64,000 nt of DNA from an uncultured Erythrobacter sp. (GTDB lineage Bacteria; Pseudomonadota; Alphaproteobacteria; Sphingomonadales; Sphingomonadaceae): positions 1 to 64,000 of the forward strand of contig CANLVN010000002.1 in assembly GCA_947494705.1 (NCBI GenBank), given 5' to 3'. The position numbers and the translations under genes were made by a program. Shown in pieces: positions 43,906 to 53,640 of this stretch (the stretch's first letter is position 1; the number at the start of each line of letters is the position of its first letter). The notes beneath the pieces are model-generated. The model searched no databases, was not told the origin of the DNA, and saw only the letters and a program-made list of their open reading frames with translations.

Positions 43906-45978
43906 TCAGGTCGGCTGCATCGGCCCCTCGTCTGCCACCTCGATATCTGCAAATGGCTTCCCGTCGGCGTAGAGATGGAACGCGGCTCTCAGCCCCGCTT
44001 CGAGGTTGCGCGTATACCGCGCGGTATCGAATAGCGGTATCGGTGATCGTCCAGCGGAAAGCTTGCGCTTTATGACGGCCAGCTCGTCGGGACGTGTTGC
44101 CAGCTTCAGGATCAGACTTTCATAGGCGTCCAGCGACGTGGCAACCAATTCGGGCAGTCCAGCGGCGCCAAGCACGCTTGCAGCGACCCGCGCGGCGAAT
44201 TGCTCCCCCGGCTTCGTGACCACGGGTAAACCTGCCCACAAGGCATCCAATGCCGTCGTGTGAGCGTTGTAATTGAAGGTATCCACGAACAAGTCGGCAT
44301 GCCTGTGGCGTGCGAGATGCTCTGCAACCGGAAGCCTGTCCGCGAACACCAATCGTGACGGGTGAATGCCGCGCTGCGCCGCCTCTTCGCGCAGGTTGCC
44401 CATGGCGGCTTCACAAGGTTTCATCAGCCATAGGACGCTGCCATTGACCTTTGCCATCACACGCATCCATATATCGAATTCCCGGCTCGATATTTTGTGG
44501 GCGGCATTGAAACAGCAGAACACAAAACTGTCCGATGGTAGCCCGAAATCCGCACGCTCGGTGACTAGGTCGGAGATCTCTCTTTCATTGTCCGCAGGCG
44601 CGTAGCTATGCGGCATCATGATGACGTTCTCGGAATAGTCTGCGCGATGCTTGTCTGGAATGACGATGGGATCGGCAACAATGTAGTCGAGGTAATCGCT
44701 GCCCATGGTCGACGGATAAGCCAGATAGTTTACCTGGATCGGCGCCAGACGATGGCGGAAGATTTCGGAGCGGCTGTTGGTCGTATATCCCTTTCGATCA
44801 ATCGCGACGTGCAAATCGATTGAGCGGACGAGTTCGACAATCTCGTCTTCGGACCACCCTGCGATATCGTGGAAATGATCAACGCTTGCCTCGGCTGCCG
44901 CGCGCCCCTCATCGCGATAATTGCGGCCATAGCTGAATGCATGAACTTCCCAATGCTTGCGATCATGATTGCGCAGTAGCCCGCTCATCAAAAACATCAT
45001 CGGATGGTTGTGAAAGTCTGCGCTGAAATAACCGATGCGCAATCTGTGCGTCGTCTGATCGGAACGGCTTGGGTTTCCGGGTCCCTTTCCGGGTTGCACG
45101 GACACTCGATCACGAAAGAGTTTCGCCGCCCATTTCTGCGACCTGATCAATTGACGCTGCGGAGCGTCCTCGCGGGCAAGCAGATTGAACGGCGGTACAC
45201 CTTCCGTCGTCACACCAAGTTCCGCAATCTCATCGGTACACTTGTCCAGGTCTCGCCAATTGCATGTCACTGCAAGCAGGTGCAGCAACTGCGCGCGGGC
45301 TGGCGCATGATCCGGCCTGATTTTCAGGGCCTCGCGCAACGCCTTGATCGCCTCCTCAGGGCGTTTCTGTTCAACGAGCGTAACAGCGATATTGTAGTGC
45401 GCGCTTGCGTAATCGGGCCTTGCTTCGAGAGCCCTATGATACGCCGCGCTGGCTTCGGATAGGCGTCCCGCCAGGCGAAACGCATTTCCAAGTGTGTTGT
45501 GCACTTCGGCAAGTTCGGGGCGAAGCGACACGGCTTTCATCCCGCAGGAAATTGCCTCTTGAATGGCACCCTGACTTTGCAGTGCGATACACAGATTATT
45601 GTGCGCTTGGGCAAATTGCGGGTCTAGTTCGACGGCCAACCGAAAGGCTTCGGTCGCGCCGCGCACATTGCCTCGATCATTGAGCACATTGCCGAGATTG
45701 AACAGCGCGAGGGTGGATTTCCGGTCCATTTCGATCGCTTTGCGAAACGCATGTTCCGCCGCGACAAGGTCCCCGAGCGACCGCTCCGCCGATCCGATGA
45801 TATTCCACACAGAGGAACTATCAGGATGTTCTTTTGCAACGGCGTGAGCTTCGCGCAGCGTTCGATCGAATTTTCTCTGGCGATAGAGCCGTGCCAAGCG
45901 TTCAATCTGCGTGGCAAGTTTCACCTCATCTGCACCAGGCGCTTTCTGCCGCGGCGTAGGACTTGGTGAATCAGGCAA
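43906..45978 (-). CDS. TPR / SPINDLY-family O-GlcNAc transferase-like protein
   Basis: The best start is TTG 45978, six bases from AGAGGA; the frame also opens to TTG 46008. Residues ~15-270 hold about seven TPR units (HPDSSSVWNIIGSAERSLGD, LALFNLGNVLNDRGNVRGA, AQAHNNLCIALQSQGAIQEA). The C-terminal half is a GT41-like domain: LRIGYFSADFHNHPMMFLMS, VNYLAYPSTMGSDYLDYIVA, FCCFNAAHKISSREFDIWMR and LFVDTFNYNAHTTALDALWA. In bacteria such proteins glycosylate proteins (for example adhesins or flagellins) in the cytoplasm. Composition is AT-richer than the flanking genes and it stands alone beside tRNA-Lys, hinting at horizontal gain. Confidence 0.88.
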   Translation of the reverse strand: MPDSPSPTPRQKAPGADEVKLATQIERLARLYRQRKFDRTLREAHAVAKEHPDSSSVWNIIGSAERSLGDLVAAEHAFRKAIEMDRKSTLALFNLGNVLNDRGNVRGATEAFRLAVELDPQFAQAHNNLCIALQSQGAIQEAISCGMKAVSLRPELAEVHNTLGNAFRLAGRLSEASAAYHRALEARPDYASAHYNIAVTLVEQKRPEEAIKALREALKIRPDHAPARAQLLHLLAVTCNWRDLDKCTDEIAELGVTTEGVPPFNLLAREDAPQRQLIRSQKWAAKLFRDRVSVQPGKGPGNPSRSDQTTHRLRIGYFSADFHNHPMMFLMSGLLRNHDRKHWEVHAFSYGRNYRDEGRAAAEASVDHFHDIAGWSEDEIVELVRSIDLHVAIDRKGYTTNSRSEIFRHRLAPIQVNYLAYPSTMGSDYLDYIVADPIVIPDKHRADYSENVIMMPHSYAPADNEREISDLVTERADFGLPSDSFVFCCFNAAHKISSREFDIWMRVMAKVNGSVLWLMKPCEAAMGNLREEAAQRGIHPSRLVFADRLPVAEHLARHRHADLFVDTFNYNAHTTALDALWAGLPVVTKPGEQFAARVAASVLGAAGLPELVATSLDAYESLILKLATRPDELAVIKRKLSAGRSPIPLFDTARYTRNLEAGLRAAFHLYADGKPFADIEVADEGPMQPT

Positions 45979-46134
45979 AACGTATCCTCTTGCGCTGCAC
46001 GATGACAAAGTTGCTCTATTGGCTGTCAGTATATCGCAATTTGACGCGTTCCAAATGTGATGCAGCCATGGCTCCGGATTCGCTAGCGAAATGACTGCTC
46101 CGTCAGAGCCTCCTCAAATCGATACCGTCATGGC

Positions 46135-47577
46135 TCAAGGGGCTGGGTCGACCCCACCACCCAGCGCAACGAACAGAGTCGCCCGGTTCTGCAGCCAGGC
46201 GCGTTCGGTCGCCAGAAGCTGCTGCTGGGCGTTGAACAGATTGCGCTCCGCATCCAGCACCTCGAGATAGTCGGCTACGCCCTCGCGATAGCGCAGGCGC
46301 GCGATGTAAGCGATCCGCTCCTGCGATTCGACCGCGCGCTCCAGCGTTTGAACCTGATCGGCGAGATAACGCCGGCCCGCCAGCGCATCCGACACTTCGC
46401 GAAAGGCGGTCTGCACGGTCTTGTCGTAATTCGCCACCTGCTCCACCTCCAGCGCCTGCGCGAGATCAAGGTCGGCCTCGCGGCCGCCCCAGTCGAAGAT
46501 CGGCAGCGAAATGCTAGGCCCGAAACTCCAGCCCAGTCCGTCAGACGAAAACAGGCCGTCCAGACTGTTGGAGGAAAAGCCCGCATTCCCGGTAAGCGAG
46601 ATGGTCGGGAAGAACGCCGCCCTTGCCGCACCGATATTGGCGCGGGCCGCCCGCAGTTGCTCTTCTGCGGCGATGATATCGGGCCGCACCAGCAGCAGGT
46701 CGGACGGCAGGCCTGCAGCAAGGCGTTGCTTGCTTCCCTGAGCGGCCAGCGTCAGGCCATCGCGCAGGCCTTCGGGCACATTGCCGCCGACCAGCACGGC
46801 CAACTGGTTCCGCAATCGCGCCAGAGCCAGCTTCTCGCTCGCCAATTGCTGATCCGCCTGCGTCAGCAGCGTTTCGGCTTGGCGAAAAGGCAAGGCGGAG
46901 GTGACACCGTTATCCAGCCTGAGCCGGGCGATCCGCAGCCCCTCACGGCGGCTCTCGGCAGTCGCCTCGGCCAACGCGATCTGCTCCTCGGTCTCGACGA
47001 TCTCGTAATAGGTCGTCGCGGTATCGGCGATCAGCGACAGGTAGAACGCCCGCTGAGCCGCGACAGTCGAAAGGTACTGCGCGCGCGCCTGTTCACTCAG
47101 GCTGGCGATGCGACCCCAGAAGTCGAGCTCGAAGGCGCTGACGCCCACGCCGACCTCGAAGCGGTTGAAAGTGACCGAAGACGGCGCACCCTGCACATCG
47201 CCCGAATCCAGAGCGGGATTGACGCCGAGCGGCTGCCGCGTCCGCGTCGCGCTGCCATTGCCGACCAGGCTCGGCAGGCGGCGGCTGTCCTGAATGCGAT
47301 AGCGGGCGCGGGCCTGCTCGATCCGCGCAGTCGCGGCGAGCAGGTCGCGGTTGTTCTCCAGCGCGGTTCCGATGAGACCGACGAGCCGGGGATCGGTGAA
47401 CCAGTCGCGATAGGACAGCTGCGAGGCGACCACATCCCCCTCGGGCCGATAGTCCGGATCGTAAACGGGCGCTGTCGCCGCGGGCGGACGAGTATGCTCG
47501 GGCGCCATGCTCGCACAGCCGGCCAGTGCGCTGGAGGATAGCGCAAGGGCGATCACAGTTCGGATGGAACGGTTCAT
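46135..47577 (-). CDS. outer-membrane efflux channel lipoprotein (NodT/OprM type)
   Basis: ATG 47577 overlaps the stop of the pump gene; GTG 47580 is an alternative. The ~480-residue protein has a lipoprotein signal ending in LAGCASMAP. It then shows the two OEP repeats of TolC-like channels: YRDWFTDPRLVGLIGTALEN, RARYRIQDSRRLPSLVGNGS, VRPDIIAAEEQLRAARANIG and SLPIFDWGGREADLDLAQA. It forms the outer-membrane duct of the tripartite pump encoded directly upstream. It is the last gene of the operon. Confidence 0.92.
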   Translation of the reverse strand: MNRSIRTVIALALSSSALAGCASMAPEHTRPPAATAPVYDPDYRPEGDVVASQLSYRDWFTDPRLVGLIGTALENNRDLLAATARIEQARARYRIQDSRRLPSLVGNGSATRTRQPLGVNPALDSGDVQGAPSSVTFNRFEVGVGVSAFELDFWGRIASLSEQARAQYLSTVAAQRAFYLSLIADTATTYYEIVETEEQIALAEATAESRREGLRIARLRLDNGVTSALPFRQAETLLTQADQQLASEKLALARLRNQLAVLVGGNVPEGLRDGLTLAAQGSKQRLAAGLPSDLLLVRPDIIAAEEQLRAARANIGAARAAFFPTISLTGNAGFSSNSLDGLFSSDGLGWSFGPSISLPIFDWGGREADLDLAQALEVEQVANYDKTVQTAFREVSDALAGRRYLADQVQTLERAVESQERIAYIARLRYREGVADYLEVLDAERNLFNAQQQLLATERAWLQNRATLFVALGGGVDPAP

Positions 47578-50500
47578 CACGCGGGCTCCCCTTCGCTTTC
47601 AGATGCGGGTGGATCCGCTTCGGACTCGTCGATATGCCCGGCGGCATGCGGCTGCTTGCGGCTGATGTTCCGCCGTACCAGCAGGTAGAGCATCGGGATC
47701 AGGAAGATACCGAGCACGGTGGCCGCGATCATGCCCCCCATCACCCCGGTCCCGACCGCGATCCGGCTGGCCGCGCCCGCGCCACTTGCCAGAACCAGTG
47801 GGACCATGCCCATCGTAAACGCGAGCGAGGTCATGATGATCGGGCGCAGACGCAGCCTCGCGGCGGCTTTCACGGCATCGATCCGGCTCAGGCCGCGTTC
47901 CTCTTCTTCGATCGCGAATTCGACGATCAGGATTGCGTTCTTCGCAGCGAGGCCAATGATCGTGATCAGCCCGACGTTGAAATAGATGTCTGCCGACAAT
48001 CCACGCAGCATCGAGAACAGCACCGCACCCAGCACGCCCATCGGCACGATGAGCAGCACTGCAAGCGGCACCGCCCAGCTTTCGTAAAGCGCAGCCAGCA
48101 CCAGGAACACGATCACAACGGACAGGCCGAGCAATAGCCCGATCTGGCCACCGGCCTGCTTTTCCTCGTAGGAAATACCAGTCCATTCGTATCCGATACC
48201 CGGCGGCAACTGGTCGGCCATTTCCTCCATCGCCGTCAGCGCTGCACCCGAGGATTTGCCCGGCGCGGCCATGCCCGACAGGGTCATCGCGGGGTAGCCG
48301 TTATAGCGCGACAGACCGGCCGGTGACGCCGACCAATCGGCGCTGGCAAAGGCACTGAAGGGCACCAATTCGCCATCTGCGTTGGGAATGCGCAGCGCCA
48401 GCACGTCTTCGGGCGTCATGCGATAGGGCGCGTCCGCCTGAACGAGGACTTGCAGCACACGGCCTTCGCGGTTGAAGTCGTTGGCGTAGGCCGAGCCGAA
48501 CGTGATCGACAGCGCCGCATTCACATCGTTCAGCGACAAGCCAAGTGCGCGCGCCTGAACCCGATCGATATCGATCTCGACCTCGGGGCTCGGCCCTTGG
48601 TCCTCTGGTCGCAGATTGGCGACGGCTTCGCTTTGCGACGCCATGCCCAGCAACTGGTCGCGCGCGGCGGTCAAGGCCTCGCGGCCAAGCCCGGCGCGGT
48701 CCTGCAGCTTGAGCGTGAAGCCGCTCGCCTCGCCCAGCGACTGGATCGCAGGCGGCTGGATCACGAAGGCGAGCGCCCCGTCGATCTGGCTGAACCGCGC
48801 CATCGCGTCCTCCAGCATCGCGCCTGCGCTGCTGTCTTCGCCACTGCGTTCGCTCCACGGCTTGAAAGACGAGAACATGATCGCATTGTTCTGCCCCTGA
48901 CCGAAGAAGCTGAACCCGCGGATGACCACGAGATTGTCCACCTCTTCGCGCTCCATCCAGTAATCGGTGACCTGCTCGAGCGATTCCCCGGTTCGTTCGC
49001 GGGTGGCCCCCGGAGGCGCCTGCACCGCTGTAATCAAGTATCCCTTATCCTCGTTCGGCAGGAAGGCTGACGGCAGGCGCATGAACAACAGCACCGTGAC
49101 GAGGCCAAGCGCCACAAAGATGGCGAACGCTCTCAACGGTCGTGACAGGATGCGATCATTGGCACGTCCGTACTTTTCCTGCATCCGCGCAAACCAGCGG
49201 TTGAAGCGCCCGAAGAAGCGGGCGACCTTGCCCCGCGCTCGCGCCAGCTGTCCGCGCCAGCCGGGCTGCGCCTCGGCCTCTTCGTCGACCGCGATTTCCT
49301 CGGCGTCGCCATGCCCCTCTTTCACCGGCTTGAGGAAGGAGGCGCACAGCGCAGGGGTAAGCGACAAGGCGAGAAAGGCTGAGAAGAAGATTGCGATCGC
49401 AAGTGTTACCGAGAACTGGCGATAGATTCCGCCCGTCGACCCGGGAAAGAACGCCATCGGCACGAACACTGCGATCAACACCAAGGTGATGCCGATGATC
49501 GCGCCGCTGATCTGGCCCATCGCCTTGCGCGTCGCCTCTAGCGGCGGCAGGCCTTCCTCGCGCATGATCCGCTCGACATTCTCGATCACCACGATCGCAT
49601 CGTCGACAAGAATGCCGATCGCCAGCACCATGCCGAACAGCGAGAGCACATTGATCGAGAAGCCGAACAGCCACAGGCCAAGGCACGCCCCCGCAAGTGC
49701 GATCGGCACGACCAGTGTCGGGATCAGCGTCGCACGCCAGTTCTGAAGAAACAGGAACATCACGAGAAAAACGAGGACCATGGCCTCGATCAGCGTCTTC
49801 ACCACTTCTTCGACCGACGCTTCTACGAAAGGCGTAGTGTCGTAGGGTATCGACCAGGTAACATCGCCAGGCAGCGTGGTTGCGATCTCTTCCAACCGCG
49901 CAGTCACGCCCTCGGCCGCGGCGAGCGCGTTGGCACCTGTGCCGAGCTGTATCGCCATCCCGGCCATCGGCTGGCCATTCAGCGATGTCGAGGTGGCGTA
50001 GCTCTGCGCGCCGAGTTCGACCCGCGAGACCTCGCCGAGCCGCACCACCGCCGCTCCGTTGCTGGCCCGAAGGATGATGTTCTCGAACTCCTCCGCCGTG
50101 CTGAAACGACCTTCGGTAGAAATTGTTGCCGTGATCTCCTGCCCGTCAGTCACCGGTTGCGCACCGATCGAACCGCCCGCAGTCTGCGCGTTCTGTTCGC
50201 GGATCGCAGCGAGGACCGCGCTGGGCGAAAGATTGTAGGAAGCGAGCGCATCCGGATCGAGCCAGATGCGCATGGCGTATTGCGAACCAAACAGCCGCAC
50301 GTCGCCCACGCCCTGCACGCGGCGCAACTCGTCCACCACCTGCGTTGCGGCGATATTGCCCAGATCGGTCGTATCATAAGCGCCGCCTTCCGACGTCAGC
50401 GCGACGATCATCAGGAAGCCCGCATTTGCCTGTCGCACGGTGATGCCCTGGCGACGGACTTCTTCGGGCAGGCGCGCCTCGACGGTGCTCAACCGGTTCT

Positions 50501-50822
50501 GGACTTCGGTCTGTGCGATGTCGATGTCGGTTCCGGCCTCGAAGGTCAGCGTGATGGTCGCCGTGCCGTTCGAAAGGCTGGATGAGGACATGTAGAGGAA
50601 GCCCTCGACCCCGTTGAGCTGCTGCTCGATAACCTGGGTGACGTTTTCTTCCAGCGTCTCGGCGTCGGCACCGGGATAGACCACGCTGACGGTCAGCGAT
50701 GGAGGGGCGACCTCGGGATATTGCTCGATCGGAAGCGCGCGCAGGGCCATGAAACCTGCAAGCAGGATGCCGAGCGAAATGACCCAGGCGAAGATCGGCC
50801 TGTCGATGAAGAAGCGTGACAT
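47577..50822 (-). CDS. RND multidrug efflux pump permease (AcrB/HAE1 type)
   Basis: The 1081-residue inner-membrane pump starts MSRFFIDRPIFAWVISLGIL. The two halves each have a long periplasmic porter domain and six helices. Proton-relay Asp residues lie in GMVLAIGILVDDAIVVIENV, and a Lys is found in GLITIIGLAAKNAILIVEFA. The hydrophobic-pump motif GSTGGIYRQFSVTLAIAIFF is also present. It exports amphiphilic compounds with proton import. The C-terminal tail is acidic. It lies four bases after the adaptor stop and overlaps the channel gene. Confidence 0.95.
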   Translation of the reverse strand: MSRFFIDRPIFAWVISLGILLAGFMALRALPIEQYPEVAPPSLTVSVVYPGADAETLEENVTQVIEQQLNGVEGFLYMSSSSLSNGTATITLTFEAGTDIDIAQTEVQNRLSTVEARLPEEVRRQGITVRQANAGFLMIVALTSEGGAYDTTDLGNIAATQVVDELRRVQGVGDVRLFGSQYAMRIWLDPDALASYNLSPSAVLAAIREQNAQTAGGSIGAQPVTDGQEITATISTEGRFSTAEEFENIILRASNGAAVVRLGEVSRVELGAQSYATSTSLNGQPMAGMAIQLGTGANALAAAEGVTARLEEIATTLPGDVTWSIPYDTTPFVEASVEEVVKTLIEAMVLVFLVMFLFLQNWRATLIPTLVVPIALAGACLGLWLFGFSINVLSLFGMVLAIGILVDDAIVVIENVERIMREEGLPPLEATRKAMGQISGAIIGITLVLIAVFVPMAFFPGSTGGIYRQFSVTLAIAIFFSAFLALSLTPALCASFLKPVKEGHGDAEEIAVDEEAEAQPGWRGQLARARGKVARFFGRFNRWFARMQEKYGRANDRILSRPLRAFAIFVALGLVTVLLFMRLPSAFLPNEDKGYLITAVQAPPGATRERTGESLEQVTDYWMEREEVDNLVVIRGFSFFGQGQNNAIMFSSFKPWSERSGEDSSAGAMLEDAMARFSQIDGALAFVIQPPAIQSLGEASGFTLKLQDRAGLGREALTAARDQLLGMASQSEAVANLRPEDQGPSPEVEIDIDRVQARALGLSLNDVNAALSITFGSAYANDFNREGRVLQVLVQADAPYRMTPEDVLALRIPNADGELVPFSAFASADWSASPAGLSRYNGYPAMTLSGMAAPGKSSGAALTAMEEMADQLPPGIGYEWTGISYEEKQAGGQIGLLLGLSVVIVFLVLAALYESWAVPLAVLLIVPMGVLGAVLFSMLRGLSADIYFNVGLITIIGLAAKNAILIVEFAIEEEERGLSRIDAVKAAARLRLRPIIMTSLAFTMGMVPLVLASGAGAASRIAVGTGVMGGMIAATVLGIFLIPMLYLLVRRNISRKQPHAAGHIDESEADPPASESEGEPA

Positions 50823-50825
50823 GAT

Positions 50826-52001
50826 CTATTCGGCTCCGCCTCTGCCGGCAGATTGCTCGGCGGCGGGTTTGGCAGCGGGTGAACGGCCCGTAGGGGTGTT
50901 GGCAATCTCGACTGGCGCACCGGGCCGGATCTTTTGCAGGTTGCTGACGATCACCTTGTCGCCCCGCTTGAGGCCGCTTTCGACGATCCAGTTGCCATCG
51001 ACCATCGCGCCGAGCTTGATCGGCCGGATCACCGCCTTCCCTTCGCCATCGACGACATAGACCGTTCCGCCCTCCTGGGTCAGCGACACGGCGCGCTGCG
51101 GCACGGTCAGCCCGTTCTCGATCTGGCCGGCATATATCTGTGCGCGGACGAACTCTCCCGGAAGCAGCAGGCGTTCCGGGTTAGGGAATTCGGCGCGCAG
51201 CTCGACCGTCCCGGTCTGCTGGTCGACGGAGAAGGCGAGAAAGTCGATGTAGCCGGGCAAAGGATACGAGGTGCCGTCGGAAAAGCTCAGCCTCACCTCG
51301 ACCTGGTCATTATCATCCAGGTCCACCTCTCCCGCAGCAATCGCGCGGCGCAGTTTCAGCACCTCGCTCGCCGCTTGGGCGAAGCTGACATAGACTGGCG
51401 AAATCTGCTCGATGCGGGTCATCAAAGTACCCTCGCCCTGACTGACGAGCGCACCTTCGGTCACTTGAGCACGGCCTGCTCGGCCAGAGATCGGTGCGCG
51501 CACCGTGGTGTAGCCAAGCTGGAGCGATGCAGCATCGAGCTGGGCACGAATCTGCGCCACATTCGCCTCTGCCTCGCGCGCAGCGGCAAGAGCTGCGTCG
51601 TATTCCTGGCCGCTGATAGCGTTCTCATCGACCAGCGGACGATAGCGATTGACGACGGCGCGCGCGTTGGCGGCAGTCGCCTGTGCGCGGGTCAGGGCGG
51701 CCTTGGTCTGCGCATAGCTGGCCCGCAATTCGCGCGGATCGATCCGGAACAGCGGCTGACCAGCGCGAATGTCGGTTCCTTCTTCGTAGAGGCGCGCCTG
51801 CACGATCCCCGTCACCCGAGCGCGCACCTCTGCGGTGCGGACCGGCTCGACCCGACCGGGAAGTTCGATCACGTTGGGAATAGCCTGGCTAGCGACCGTG
51901 ATCGTCTTGACCGGGACCGCCTGCGGCGCAGGGGGCTCCTCACTGGACGAACAAGCGGTGAGCAAGAGGCAGGCAGCCAGGCCAGCGAAGATCGACTTCA
52001 T
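50826..52001 (-). CDS. RND efflux periplasmic adaptor (AcrA/MexA type)
   Basis: The 391-residue lipoprotein has signal LAACLLLTACSSSEEPP with a lipobox LTAC. The membrane-fusion pattern follows: VIELPGRVEPVRTAEVRARV (barrel/lipoyl), a helical hairpin (YAQTKAALTRAQATAANARA), LGYTTVRAPISGRAGRAQVT and the beta-barrel and membrane-proximal parts through GDKVIVSNLQKIRPGAPVEI. The C-terminal tail is Pro/Ala-rich. It is the first gene of the efflux operon and faces the TetR gene across a 96-bp promoter region with a palindrome. Confidence 0.94.
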   Translation of the reverse strand: MKSIFAGLAACLLLTACSSSEEPPAPQAVPVKTITVASQAIPNVIELPGRVEPVRTAEVRARVTGIVQARLYEEGTDIRAGQPLFRIDPRELRASYAQTKAALTRAQATAANARAVVNRYRPLVDENAISGQEYDAALAAAREAEANVAQIRAQLDAASLQLGYTTVRAPISGRAGRAQVTEGALVSQGEGTLMTRIEQISPVYVSFAQAASEVLKLRRAIAAGEVDLDDNDQVEVRLSFSDGTSYPLPGYIDFLAFSVDQQTGTVELRAEFPNPERLLLPGEFVRAQIYAGQIENGLTVPQRAVSLTQEGGTVYVVDGEGKAVIRPIKLGAMVDGNWIVESGLKRGDKVIVSNLQKIRPGAPVEIANTPTGRSPAAKPAAEQSAGRGGAE

Positions 52002-52040
52002 CGTACGTGCGCTTTCAGTCAGCTATTGTGCAGGTGCGAA

Positions 52041-52060
52041 GGTGTAATAGGCATTACACC
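52041..52060. promoter_or_regulatory. 20-bp perfect palindromic operator, GGTGTAAT-AGGC-ATTACACC
   Basis: Two perfect 8-bp arms with a 4-bp spacer lie between the divergent efflux adaptor (start 52001) and the TetR gene (start 52098), 40 and 38 bp from the two starts. Size and position fit a TetR dimer site that would repress both directions until the regulator binds a ligand. Confidence 0.75.
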
Positions 52061-52097
52061 CTTGCCCTGCAACCCGTAATGATAGAGATTCGCAAAT

Positions 52098-52766
52098 ATG
52101 ACCGAACTGCCCGACTTCTGCCGTCTCGATCGCCGCAAAAGGGCGATTATCGACGCTGCGCGGAGTTTGTTCGCAGAACAGGGTTACGAGCGCACGACTC
52201 TCAAGGACATCGTCGACCGGGCCGGTGGCTCGCTTGCGACCGTCTACAAGGTGTTCGGCAACAAGGACGGCCTGCTTGAAGAGGTCGTGTTCGAAAAGGC
52301 TGCGTCTGCCGATGTCATGATCCAGCAGGCTTTCGCGCAGGGCGGCTCGCCCAGCGAAGTCCTGCATCGGGTGGGAGATGGTCTGCGGACCCATTTCCTC
52401 GATCCCGAAGTGGTCGCGCTGGTACGCATCGTCATTTCCCGCAGTGTCGAGGATGTGGACTTCGCGCGAAGCTTTTACGAGCGCACTGCACAGAGGGACC
52501 ACGCCTCGCTCAAGACCTTGTTCGAGCATTGGCAGGCTAGCGGCATTCCGATGATCGGAACTCCGGATATGCTCAGCGACATGTTCCTCGACATGTTTTT
52601 CAGCGACGTCCACACCGATGCGATCAGCCACGGCGCCGGGCTGGACCATTCCCGCGAACGCCTGCGCGACCGGATAGACTTCTTCATCAGGGGGGCGGGA
52701 TTGAGCGATCAGCCGCTCGACAAGGGTGGCACGCCTGAAATGAAAAGCCCGGCAAACTCGCGCTAA
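52098..52766 (+). CDS. TetR/AcrR family transcriptional regulator of the efflux operon
   Basis: The 222-residue protein has a helix-turn-helix at ~14-60 (RRKRAIIDAARSLFAEQGYE, then LKDIVDRAGGSLATVYKVFG and KDGLLEEVV). A C-terminal ligand domain containing ALVRIVISRSVEDVDFARSF resembles the AefR/TetR C-terminal class. It is divergent from the RND operon with a palindrome between, which strongly suggests local control of the pump. It ends one base before the stop of the convergent transglutaminase gene. Confidence 0.9.
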   Translation: MTELPDFCRLDRRKRAIIDAARSLFAEQGYERTTLKDIVDRAGGSLATVYKVFGNKDGLLEEVVFEKAASADVMIQQAFAQGGSPSEVLHRVGDGLRTHFLDPEVVALVRIVISRSVEDVDFARSFYERTAQRDHASLKTLFEHWQASGIPMIGTPDMLSDMFLDMFFSDVHTDAISHGAGLDHSRERLRDRIDFFIRGAGLSDQPLDKGGTPEMKSPANSR

Positions 52767-52767
52767 A

Positions 52768-53640
52768 TCAGTCGGGTGTCGTGACGTCCACCGCCGAAGT
52801 CATGGTCTGTGGAGCGCTGCCTATGAACGTGCCATCGATTGGCGCCACGTCCGCATAGTCGCGGCCCATGCCAATGACGATGTGATCATCTCGGGTAAGG
52901 CAATCGTTGGTGGGGTCGAACCCGATCCAGCCCAGTTCTTCCCCGCACCAGACATTGACCCAGGCGTGCATCGCGTCCGCTCCGACCAGTCGGGGCTGGC
53001 CCGGAGGCGGCAGGGTGCGCAGATATCCGCTGACATAGGCCGCCGGTATACCGAAGGCGCGCAGCGCTATGATCATGATATGTGCGAAATCCTGGCACAC
53101 ACCCGCGCGCACTTCGAAGGCTTCGGAAGTCGGGGTCGTGCTGGTCGTTGCATCGGTCGAATAAGTGAACTCTTCATGGATCGCCGACATCAGCGCCCGG
53201 GCCGACTCGATCGTTCCGGCATCTTCCTGGAAAAACCGGCACGCCCAGTCGTCTATCGCATCGACCGTCCCGGCAATTCGCGAGGCGAACAGGTAGGGCG
53301 CAGGCGACAGAACCGACATGTCCCGCAAACCGCAAGCCGCATCGCGCACGGCGCTGGCTGCGGGATCGCTCGCGGGAGGAGCGGGCGGGTTGACTTCAAT
53401 TTCGAACTCGCTCGTCACTTCCAGCTTTTCGAGCGGTTCGGCGTAACTGATCGACGTGGTGTTCACGCCATATGGTCCTGCGATTTCCTCGCGCGTGTCG
53501 GGAGCGGGTTCGACCACGAGGCTGGACTTGCGCAGCGTCTGGCCTTTCCAGCTCCACGGGCTCAGCCGCAGGTTGAATTGCGCCTGACTGACCGGGGAGG
53601 CGTATTTAACCGTGCTGACATGGCGGACCGAGTAGATCAT
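52768..53640 (-). CDS. transglutaminase-like protein with N-terminal bacterial transglutaminase domain
   Basis: The 290-residue protein starts [20 protein letters not shown], the N-terminal beta domain of bacterial transglutaminase-like proteins. The catalytic core has Cys in FEVRAGVCQDFAHIMIIALR, His in GADAMHAWVNVWCGEELGW and Asp in GFDPTNDCLTRDDHI. There is no signal peptide, so it should act in the cytoplasm. It is the last gene of a three-gene operon (ATGA overlap with the ATP-grasp gene), whose products are thought to build or process a peptide of unknown structure. Confidence 0.9.
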   Translation of the reverse strand: MIYSVRHVSTVKYASPVSQAQFNLRLSPWSWKGQTLRKSSLVVEPAPDTREEIAGPYGVNTTSISYAEPLEKLEVTSEFEIEVNPPAPPASDPAASAVRDAACGLRDMSVLSPAPYLFASRIAGTVDAIDDWACRFFQEDAGTIESARALMSAIHEEFTYSTDATTSTTPTSEAFEVRAGVCQDFAHIMIIALRAFGIPAAYVSGYLRTLPPPGQPRLVGADAMHAWVNVWCGEELGWIGFDPTNDCLTRDDHIVIGMGRDYADVAPIDGTFIGSAPQTMTSAVDVTTPD

